From Actinomycetota bacterium (GTDB lineage: Bacteria; Actinomycetota; Actinomycetes; Nanopelagicales; Nanopelagicaceae), in the NCBI GenBank assembly GCA_027730465.1, contig JAQCGQ010000055.1, positions 1 through 5,609 of the forward strand: a DNA stretch of 5,609 nucleotides. The letters are read 5' to 3'. The position numbers were made by a program, and so were the translations under genes. Positions 1-5,209 of the stretch are shown here, in pieces; position 1 is the first letter of the stretch; each line of letters begins with the position of its first letter. The notes under the pieces were generated by a model. It did no database searches, had not been told where the DNA came from, and saw only the letters and a program-made list of their open reading frames with translations.

Positions 1-482
1 GCTTTGATATGAAAATAGCAGCTGGGCACGTAATTAGTACAGATCCAAAAGAGTCAATAGCAGTTAAGCGAAAGGCAATTGTTAATTTGATTGTGAGTAA
101 AGGTGTGGAGCAACTTTCACTTCAATCATATGTAGGTAAAGGGGGTGAACAAGCTCTCTCTGAATTAACAGATATGGGATTTGATGTAGATGCAGTTTAT
201 AAATTTAGTGATAACGTTTTTAAAGGACAAGTTATCTCTCAATCACCTGAAAAATTAGACAGTGTAGGAAAGGGAAGTAAAATTGATTTAGTAATTTCTA
301 ATGGCCCAGGGTTTGTTTTTGTGCCGAATGTCTTAGGAAAAAATGAAAACGATGCTTCCTTAGATTTAGAGAATTTAGGGCTTCGTGTAAAAATTAAGGG
401 GTCTGGTAAGGTAAATAACATATCTCCTGCTATTGGAACAAAAATTAAACAAGGCGCAATCGTTACTCTGACTCTGCGATAG
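1..482 (+). CDS. PASTA-repeat C-terminus of a probable Ser/Thr protein kinase (5' partial)
   Basis: The reading frame is open from the left edge: the codons before the first ATG (position 9) encode Phe-Asp with no stop, so that ATG is internal and the gene starts outside the window. About 159 residues are visible and form three PASTA-like repeats. The first is the tail of a repeat ending in VNLIVSKG. The second is complete, with GQVISQSPEKLDSVGKGSKI followed by DLVISNGP. The third starts at FVFVPNVLGK and ends at the stop in GAIVTLTLR. PASTA repeats form the extracellular, muropeptide-sensing part of PknB-type kinases and of some penicillin-binding proteins. No kinase or transpeptidase domain is visible, so the kinase call is inference. 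It rests on the number of repeats and on the nearby class II DAHP synthase, since pknL and aroG are neighbours in mycobacteria. The protein stops directly after the last repeat. Confidence 0.8.
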   Translation, partial: FDMKIAAGHVISTDPKESIAVKRKAIVNLIVSKGVEQLSLQSYVGKGGEQALSELTDMGFDVDAVYKFSDNVFKGQVISQSPEKLDSVGKGSKIDLVISNGPGFVFVPNVLGKNENDASLDLENLGLRVKIKGSGKVNNISPAIGTKIKQGAIVTLTLR

Positions 483-483
483 A

Positions 484-500
484 AGAGGTTTGCCGCCTCT
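484..500 (+). other. Small hairpin after the PASTA gene
   Basis: AGAGG at 484-488 pairs with CCTCT at 496-500 around a 7-nt loop, and a T-G wobble (489-495) can add one pair. It lies 2 nt after the stop codon of the PASTA gene, where a terminator would be expected. No T-run follows, so it is not a canonical intrinsic terminator. It could be a U-less terminator or a 3'-end stabiliser, or chance. It ends just upstream of the proposed nfo -10 element. Confidence 0.25.
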
Positions 501-504
501 CAGG

Positions 505-510
505 TAGGCT
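505..510 (+). promoter_or_regulatory. Candidate -10 element for leaderless nfo mRNA
   Basis: TAGGCT matches the actinobacterial -10 pattern TAnnnT and occupies exactly -12 to -7 relative to the A of the nfo ATG, the position expected if transcription starts at the start codon. No -35 resembling TTGACA is visible at 16-18 nt upstream. The GG in the same stretch could instead act as a weak Shine-Dalgarno, 8 nt before the ATG. Confidence 0.35.
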
Positions 511-516
511 CACCAA

Positions 517-1386
517 ATGGCCGCACTTAAAAGTCCGATTCGTATTGGTGCACATGTGCCGACATCTGGCGGTATGGCAACTCGATCTATTGAGTACGCA
601 TTAACAATTAAGGCTGAAGCAATTCAAGTATTTGCCTCAAGTCCTAGAACCTGGGCAACTTCAGCGCCAAATCCTGCAATGGATGAAGCATTTAAGATTA
701 AAACGTCAGAGCATGATATTAAGCCCTATGTGCATGCATCATTTTTAATTAATTTAGGATCTCCAACTCAATCTACTTATGAAAACTCACTTTCAGCCAC
801 TGCTTATTCGCTCAAGCGAGGACGAGAAATTGGAGCGCACGGTGTTGTTGTCCATACTGGTTCAGCTGTTGATGAATCTCATGTTAAGCAAGCATGGAAA
901 CAGATCCATGAAGGAGTAATGCCAATTCTAAACAATCTTAAAGATGATGACCCTTGGTTACTTTTAGAGCCAACAGCTGGTCAAGGTCAATCACTAGTTA
1001 AAAAATTAGATGATCTAACAAAATATTTTGAAGCCCTTGAATGGCACCCAAAAGTTGGAGTTTGCCTTGACACCTGTCATGTTTTTGCCGCAGGGCATGA
1101 TATTAAAAAGCCGGGTGGTATGAAGGAAACTCTCGATCTACTTGTAAAAATTGTTGGAGTTGAGCGAATTAAATTAATACATGTAAATGACTCAATGGAC
1201 ATATGTGGAAATTTAAAAGATAGGCACCAAAATATCGGTAAGGGTGAAATTGGTACAAAACCTTTTACTGAATTGGTATCCCACCCAGCAATACTAAATG
1301 CCCCTCTAATTTTAGAGACTCCGGGGGAAGAACCAGAGCATGGCAGTGAGGTTGCTCTACTTAAAAAAATGCGTGACAAAAAATGA
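517..1386 (+). CDS. nfo: Endonuclease IV (AP endonuclease)
   Basis: This is a 289-residue protein of the Nfo/AP endonuclease family 2 (TIM barrel, usually about 280-300 aa). The family cleaves the DNA backbone 5' of abasic sites and removes 3'-blocking groups in cytoplasmic base-excision repair. All nine expected zinc ligands of the trinuclear site can be placed against E. coli Nfo: His73 (HASFLINLG), His113 (VVHTGS), Glu151 (LLEPTAGQG), Asp185 and His188 (GVCLDTCHVFAAGHD), His222 (HVND), Asp235 and His237 (KDRHQNIGKGEIG) and Glu267 (LILETPGEE). The usual HPGS motif reads HTGS here. The start is secure: an in-frame TAG lies at 505-507 and the next in-frame ATG is at codon 20, past the conserved GAHV. 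Its stop overlaps the transporter start as ATGA, so it is probably the first gene of a three-gene operon. Confidence 0.95.
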   Translation: MAALKSPIRIGAHVPTSGGMATRSIEYALTIKAEAIQVFASSPRTWATSAPNPAMDEAFKIKTSEHDIKPYVHASFLINLGSPTQSTYENSLSATAYSLKRGREIGAHGVVVHTGSAVDESHVKQAWKQIHEGVMPILNNLKDDDPWLLLEPTAGQGQSLVKKLDDLTKYFEALEWHPKVGVCLDTCHVFAAGHDIKKPGGMKETLDLLVKIVGVERIKLIHVNDSMDICGNLKDRHQNIGKGEIGTKPFTELVSHPAILNAPLILETPGEEPEHGSEVALLKKMRDKK

Positions 1387-2261
1387 AAAGTAAATTACCT
1401 CTCTATATTGCAATGATTTCAATTGCAGCCATCTGGGGTAGCTCTTTTGTGGTTATGAAAGATTCACTTGAACGTCAAAATGTATTTTCATTTCTATCTT
1501 CTAGATTTATACTCGCAGCCTTATTAATGTTTTTATATAGGCCTGGAGCATTTCGAAGATTAACAAAAAAGTTTGTTTCTAGAGGAATTATTGCAGGCAT
1601 TCTGCTTGGCAGTGGATATATTTTTCAGACATATGGATTAACTAAAACCACTGTTTCTAATACTGGATTTATCACAGGCCTTTATCTAGTTTTTACTCCC
1701 CTAATCTCACTTTTACTACTTAAGCGGCATGTTTTAAAAATTCAATGGCTTGCGGTGTTAATTGCAACTATTGGATTATTTTTTATCTCATATAACGGGG
1801 TAACAATCGGTGTTGGTGAAATATTAGTTTTAATATCTGCTGTTATTTATGGCGCCCACTTTGTAGTATTAGGTGAATGGAGTGATGGTGAAAATACTTA
1901 TGCGCTAACTCTTATTCAGGTAGTAACGGTCGCAGTTCTTACTTCAATTTTTGCTTTTAGAGATGGTTTCCAAATTGCTCCAGATAGCACAGTTTGGTTA
2001 GCCATTTTATATACAGCATTTTTTGCAACGTTCCTAGGATTTTTAGTTCAGACAAAAGCCCAATCTGTAATGAGTGCGACAGTTGCTAGCGTTCTTCTAG
2101 CAACTGAGACACCTTTCGCAGTTTTTTTTGGTCTCTACTTCCACGACGATCAGCTAACATTAAGAATAATTACTGGCGGATTACTTGTTATGGTGGCTAT
2201 GGCACTAGTAATTTGGTCTGATAATAGAAAATTAAGTATGAGAAGATTAGGCAATGAATAG
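1383..2261 (+). CDS. EamA/DMT-superfamily transporter, ten helices
   Basis: This 292-residue, very hydrophobic protein belongs to the drug/metabolite transporter superfamily. It shows two EamA repeats, about residues 8-135 and 146-278, each with five predicted membrane helices, roughly 7-25, 34-52, 67-84, 91-113, 119-137, then 143-163, 172-191, 203-222, 229-251 and 259-278. Family hallmarks are AIWGSSFVVMK in helix 1, the SSRFILAALLM stretch in helix 2, and the NTGFITGLYLVFTPL and ATVASVLLATETPFA segments before helices 4 and 9. The C-terminus is short and basic. Members move amino acids, metabolites or toxic compounds across the inner membrane, and the sequence does not identify the substrate. 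The start overlaps the nfo stop by 4 nt (ATGA) with no clear Shine-Dalgarno, which points to translational coupling. Pairing with threonine aldolase makes an amino-acid exporter conceivable, but that is a guess. Confidence 0.9.
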   Translation: MKSKLPLYIAMISIAAIWGSSFVVMKDSLERQNVFSFLSSRFILAALLMFLYRPGAFRRLTKKFVSRGIIAGILLGSGYIFQTYGLTKTTVSNTGFITGLYLVFTPLISLLLLKRHVLKIQWLAVLIATIGLFFISYNGVTIGVGEILVLISAVIYGAHFVVLGEWSDGENTYALTLIQVVTVAVLTSIFAFRDGFQIAPDSTVWLAILYTAFFATFLGFLVQTKAQSVMSATVASVLLATETPFAVFFGLYFHDDQLTLRIITGGLLVMVAMALVIWSDNRKLSMRRLGNE

Positions 2262-3312
2262 CATGCACCTAATTGATTTAAGATCTGACACTGTTACTAA
2301 GCCATCCGCTCAGATGCGTGAAATGATGGCAGCAGCTGATGTGGGCGATGATGTTTATGGTGAAGATCCAACAATTAACTCTTTGGAGGAAAGAGTTGCC
2401 CAATTATTTGGCAAGGAGGCAGGATTATTTTGTCCTAGTGGGTCTTTAGCAAATCAACTATCAATTAGAATGTTAGTTGCCCCTGGTGAAGAGTTAATCA
2501 CAGAAACTAATTCTCATATTGTTAGAACTGAACTAGGTGCTGGGGCAGTATTTAGTGGAATTACTACAAGAACTTGGTTAGCAGATCGAGGTCTTTTATC
2601 TGCTGCTGATGCACTTAATATCGCAAGACCAGATTCTGGGCCTTACTTGGTTTCAACAACTGCAATTGCTGTTGAAAATACCCACAACTTTGGTGGAGGA
2701 ACTGTTCAACCACTTGATGAAATTAAAAAATTAAGGCAGGAAAGCCAGGCTCTGGGAATCGCATTACATCTAGATGGCGCCAGAATTTGGAACGCCCATA
2801 TTGCATCTGGAGTTGAATTTAAAGAGTACGGAAAATACTTTGACACAATTAGTGTTTGTCTTTCAAAAGGCCTTGGTGCACCAGTTGGCTCATTAATGCT
2901 ATCTACGAAAGATCGAGTAATAAAGGCGAGGGCATGGCGAAAAAGATATGGCGGTGGGATGAGACAGGCTGGACTATTGGCGGCTGCAGCTCATTACGCT
3001 TTAGATAATAACTTAGTACTACTTAAAAATGACCATAAACGGGCAAAGGAAATTGCTATTGCAATAGCTGCAGTTGCACCAAAGGTAATTAATCCAGATC
3101 ATGTTGAAACAAATATTGTCGGATTAGATATTAGTTCGATGAAGATTTCTGCTGCTCAGCTATCTGAACAACTCAAGGCAAGTGGAATTCTGGCTAGTGC
3201 GCTAGGACCAAAGTATCTAAGAATGGTGACGCATCTTGATTTAACTGATGCCGATGTTGAAAAAGTAAATCAAGTTCTTCCGCAATTACTGCAGCGCGCC
3301 CTCGTGTCTTAA
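2254..3312 (+). CDS. ltaE: Low-specificity L-threonine aldolase
   Basis: This 352-residue PLP enzyme of the beta-eliminating lyase/threonine aldolase family (usually about 330-350 aa) cleaves L-threonine and L-allo-threonine to glycine and acetaldehyde in the cytoplasm. Motifs in order are LIDLRSDTVTKPS at the N-terminus, GDDVYGEDPT (31-40), the PSGSLANQL phosphate-binding stretch (61-69), His88 in NSHI (the residue that stacks on PLP), ENTHNFGGGT (141-150), LDGARIWN (173-180, with Asp174 facing the pyridine nitrogen), the Schiff-base lysine Lys205 in SKGLGAPVGS, GGGMRQAG (233-240) and LRMVTHLD (322-329). The ATG at 2254 overlaps the transporter gene by 8 nt. A second ATG at 2263 (codon 4) would remove the overlap and is closer to the usual N-terminus. 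An AGAAG 8 nt before 2254 slightly favours the first. The 3' end overlaps the convergent ogt gene by 27 bp. Confidence 0.93.
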   Translation: MNSMHLIDLRSDTVTKPSAQMREMMAAADVGDDVYGEDPTINSLEERVAQLFGKEAGLFCPSGSLANQLSIRMLVAPGEELITETNSHIVRTELGAGAVFSGITTRTWLADRGLLSAADALNIARPDSGPYLVSTTAIAVENTHNFGGGTVQPLDEIKKLRQESQALGIALHLDGARIWNAHIASGVEFKEYGKYFDTISVCLSKGLGAPVGSLMLSTKDRVIKARAWRKRYGGGMRQAGLLAAAAHYALDNNLVLLKNDHKRAKEIAIAIAAVAPKVINPDHVETNIVGLDISSMKISAAQLSEQLKASGILASALGPKYLRMVTHLDLTDADVEKVNQVLPQLLQRALVS

Positions 3313-3780
3313 GAGCCACTCTTTAACTGCGCCACCATATGCATAATTTCCCATTGCTCCGCCACTTTTAATTATTCGATGGCATGGAATTACCGGAGCA
3401 ACTAAATTATTTGCACACGCTGAACCGACCGCTCTTACTGCGCTGGCAGATCCTGCCCGCTTTGCTAACTCGGCATATGACCAGGTTTTTCCGGCAGGAA
3501 TCTTTCGCATTGCTTTCCAAACTGATTGAGAGAAGGCTGAGCCAGATTGGCGGACTTGGATAGAATTTAAAGCTGAAGTGTCACCATTAAAGTAATCAGC
3601 AATTAGATCACTAATTATTGGGATTTGTCCTACAGTCTTACTCTGCTTACTAGCGTCCAAAGGTGATAATCGTTTAGTTAACTCATTAAAACCTGTAAAT
3701 CCAGCAGCTAATAAAATCTGCTGATCTGCTATTAAATACAGTATGCCAGCTTCAGTCTTATAACTTGTTTTCAAAAGCAC
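3286..3780 (-). CDS. ogt: O6-alkylguanine-DNA alkyltransferase (methylated-DNA-protein cysteine methyltransferase)
   Basis: This suicidal repair protein transfers the alkyl group from O6-alkylguanine to its own cysteine. Numbering is from the TTG at 3786 (166 aa). The N-terminal half (about 1-80) is the poorly conserved family domain. The C-terminal DNA-binding half has FSQSVWKAMRKIPAGKTWSY (85-104), the helix-turn-helix/arginine-finger stretch VRAVGSACANN (117-127), the active site PVIPCHRII with acceptor Cys135, and the closing helix VKEWLLRHEG. The loop GNYAYGGAVKEWLL resembles human MGMT (GNYSGGLAVKEWLL). Start choice: TTG at 3786 has an AGG 8 nt upstream and a stop two codons upstream. 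GTG at 3780 has TAATCT at exactly -12 to -7 and suits a leaderless start, since TTG is a poor leaderless codon. I chose GTG (164 aa), with moderate trust. It lies about 30 bp after aroG and converges on ltaE. Confidence 0.92.
   Translation of the reverse strand: MLLKTSYKTEAGILYLIADQQILLAAGFTGFNELTKRLSPLDASKQSKTVGQIPIISDLIADYFNGDTSALNSIQVRQSGSAFSQSVWKAMRKIPAGKTWSYAELAKRAGSASAVRAVGSACANNLVAPVIPCHRIIKSGGAMGNYAYGGAVKEWLLRHEGALQ
3309..3326. other. Short inverted repeat over the ltaE stop codon
   Basis: AAGAG (3311-3315) pairs with CTCTT (3319-3323) around a CCA loop. Two more T-A pairs form if T3324 is bulged. The repeat overlaps the ltaE TAA and the coding region of ogt on the other strand. No T-run follows on either side, so I cannot call it a terminator, although it is the only structure seen where the ltaE transcript should end. 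Confidence 0.2.
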
Positions 3781-3786
3781 GAGCAA

Positions 3787-3815
3787 AGATTAAACCTAAG
3801 TTAGTAAAAAACCAA
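3787..3815 (-). promoter_or_regulatory. Candidate ogt promoter
   Basis: On the minus strand TTGGTT (3815-3810) and TAATCT (3792-3787) are separated by 17 nt. The second matches TAnnnT and sits at -12 to -7 of the GTG at 3780, so a leaderless ogt transcript would begin at that GTG. The first shares only TTG with the -35 consensus. A shifted TAnnnT, TAGGTT (3798-3793), has the same geometry to the alternative TTG start at 3786. The element lies between aroG and ogt and would let ogt be expressed independently of aroG. Confidence 0.35.
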
Positions 3816-3831
3816 TACTACTTTTTATGGT
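3806..3831 (-). terminator. Weak candidate terminator at the end of aroG
   Basis: On the minus strand ACCATA (3831-3826) can pair with TATTGGT (3817-3811) with one bulged T, and a run of Ts (ending at 3806) follows directly. The stem is short, AT-rich and includes the aroG stop codon (3820-3818), so it would be a weak terminator. The T-run also overlaps the proposed ogt -35. Confidence 0.3.
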
Positions 3832-5155
3832 CTCGTAGCATCTCTGCAACTAAAAAAGCTAATTCAAGTGACTGGGTATGGTTTAGCCTAGGGTCACAAG
3901 CACTCTCATACCGGGTCGCAAGATCTTCATGGCTTATCTGATCCCCACCACCAACGCATTCAGTAACGTCATCACCGGTTAGTTCAATATGGATTCCGCC
4001 AGGATGAGTGCTTAGTTTTTTATGAACCTCAAAAAATCCCCGAACTTCATCCAATACATCATCAAATTTGCGTGTCTTATAACCACTTGGCGCCTCATAT
4101 GTATTGCCATGCATGGGGTCGCACACCCAAAGTACTACTGAACCGGATTTCTTAACAGCCTCAACAAGGGCTGGTAACTTTTCACGTATTAAGGCAGCAC
4201 CCATTCTTGTAATAAATGTAAGTCTACCAGGTTCATTACTTGGATTTAATCTTTTAATAATTGCTAAAACATCTTCAACTATCGTCTTAGGTCCAAGCTT
4301 TACACCTATTGGATTATGTATTTTCTCGGCGAAGTCCATATGGGCGCCATCTAATTGCCTTGTTCGTTCACCAATCCAAACAAAGTGGGCTGAAACATCA
4401 TATGGGTTATTAGTACGAGAATCGATACGTGTTAAAGCTTTTTCATACTCCAAAATTAATGCTTCATGACTTGAATAAAAATCAACAGACTTGAATGATT
4501 CTGGATCAACACCAGCAGATTGCATGAATTGAAGTGCTCGCCCAATCTCATTTGCCATCTCTTCATAGCGAGCGCTAAATCTGGCATCAGCTGCAAAACC
4601 CTTGTTCCAACTATGCACCTGGCGTAGATCAGCAAAACCACCTTGCGTAAAAGCACGGACAAGATTTAAGGTTGCAGCCGAAGTGTTATAAACCTGAACT
4701 AACCTTTTTGGATTAGGTGTTCTAGATTCTTTAGTGAATTCAATATCATTAACCGCATCCCCTCGATACGCCGGAAGAGTTACACCATCCCGAGTTTCAT
4801 TATCATTGCTGCGCGGCTTGGCAAACTGACCTGCCATCCGGCCAACCTTAATAACTGGAAGGGAGGAGAAATACTGCAGAACCGCAGCCATCTGTAAAAT
4901 TGTCTTAATCCGGTTTCTTATTGAGTCAGCAGTAGCCCCAACAAATGTTTCAGCACAATCTCCACCTTGAAGCCAAAATGCCCCACCACTAGCTGCCTGA
5001 GCAATTCTCTTCTTCAAGTTATCGCACTCACCAGCAAAGACAAGAGGTGGAAATGATTCAAGCTCTGCTACTGCAGCTTTCACTGAGGCTGCATCTGGCC
5101 AAGTAGGTTGCTGCGCAGCGGTTAAGCCAGCTTTAAATATTGAGTTAGCGTTCAT
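3818..5155 (-). CDS. aroG: Class II 3-deoxy-D-arabino-heptulosonate 7-phosphate (DAHP) synthase
   Basis: This 445-residue enzyme condenses phosphoenolpyruvate with erythrose 4-phosphate, the first step of the shikimate pathway to aromatic amino acids. It is the class II (plant/mycobacterial) type. Metal ligands align with M. tuberculosis AroG at a constant offset of 20: Cys67 (LQGGDCAETF), His349 (CDPMHGNTYE), Glu391 (HIELTGDD) and Asp421 (ESACDPRLN). Substrate-binding motifs include Arg106 (GRMAGQFAKPRS), Glu263-Arg264 (VWIGERTRQLDGAH), Lys286 (GVKLGP) and Arg317 (FITRMG). The C-terminus SLELAFLVAEMLRD is intact. The N-terminus begins about 20 residues later than the mycobacterial protein, and the shared AAQQPTWP is at 13-20. 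The ATG at 5155 is the only usable start: the 12 codons upstream contain no ATG, GTG or TTG and end at a TAG (5194-5192). No Shine-Dalgarno is evident. The symbol aroF or aroH is also used for this family. Confidence 0.95.
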   Translation of the reverse strand: MNANSIFKAGLTAAQQPTWPDAASVKAAVAELESFPPLVFAGECDNLKKRIAQAASGGAFWLQGGDCAETFVGATADSIRNRIKTILQMAAVLQYFSSLPVIKVGRMAGQFAKPRSNDNETRDGVTLPAYRGDAVNDIEFTKESRTPNPKRLVQVYNTSAATLNLVRAFTQGGFADLRQVHSWNKGFAADARFSARYEEMANEIGRALQFMQSAGVDPESFKSVDFYSSHEALILEYEKALTRIDSRTNNPYDVSAHFVWIGERTRQLDGAHMDFAEKIHNPIGVKLGPKTIVEDVLAIIKRLNPSNEPGRLTFITRMGAALIREKLPALVEAVKKSGSVVLWVCDPMHGNTYEAPSGYKTRKFDDVLDEVRGFFEVHKKLSTHPGGIHIELTGDDVTECVGGGDQISHEDLATRYESACDPRLNHTQSLELAFLVAEMLRDHKK

Positions 5156-5161
5156 TAGATA

Positions 5162-5167
5162 ATGGTA
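5162..5167 (-). promoter_or_regulatory. Candidate -10 element for leaderless aroG mRNA
   Basis: TACCAT on the minus strand fits TAnnnT and occupies exactly -12 to -7 from the A of the aroG ATG. The absence of a Shine-Dalgarno before this ATG supports a leaderless message. No convincing -35 is seen at 17-18 nt upstream, where the sequence falls in the stem-loop of the intergenic region. Confidence 0.35.
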
Positions 5168-5184
5168 GGCAATCTCTGGATATT

Positions 5185-5208
5185 GATGTGGCTAATTAGT
5201 AGCCCATC
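5185..5208 (-). terminator. Stem-loop after pfkA (possible U-less terminator)
   Basis: A nine-pair stem with one bulge: GATG/CATC (5185-5188 with 5205-5208) continues into GGCTA/TAGCC (5190-5194 with 5200-5204), T5189 is bulged, and the loop is 5 nt. It begins 1 nt after the pfkA stop codon. Read in the pfkA direction it is followed by AATATCC rather than a T-run, so it is not a canonical intrinsic terminator. It could end pfkA transcription by a U-poor mechanism, protect the pfkA 3' end, or partly insulate the aroG promoter. Confidence 0.4.
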
Positions 5209-5209
5209 A

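Noticed and set aside
9..482. Treating the ATG at position 9 as the true start of a small PASTA protein
   Set aside because: The frame continues to the window edge without a stop and the ATG falls in the middle of a PASTA repeat.
1077..1379. A 100-codon minus-strand frame opposite nfo, and a 60-codon one opposite the PASTA gene (239-421)
   Set aside because: Antisense shadows; their sequence is the reverse complement of conserved motifs, and nothing suggests translation.
4104..4469. A 121-codon open frame on the plus strand inside aroG
   Set aside because: It is antisense to the conserved class II DAHP synthase core, has no recognisable domain and no start signal, and is explained by codon bias of the real gene.
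4456..4662. A 68-codon minus-strand frame within aroG, and a similar 76-codon one within pfkA (5281-5511)
   Set aside because: Both are shifted frames of strongly conserved enzymes, with no family features of their own.
5156..5209. A Phe/Trp/Tyr attenuator or riboswitch ahead of aroG
   Set aside because: No leader peptide with aromatic codons, no alternative hairpins and only 54 bp of space; one stem-loop is all that is visible.
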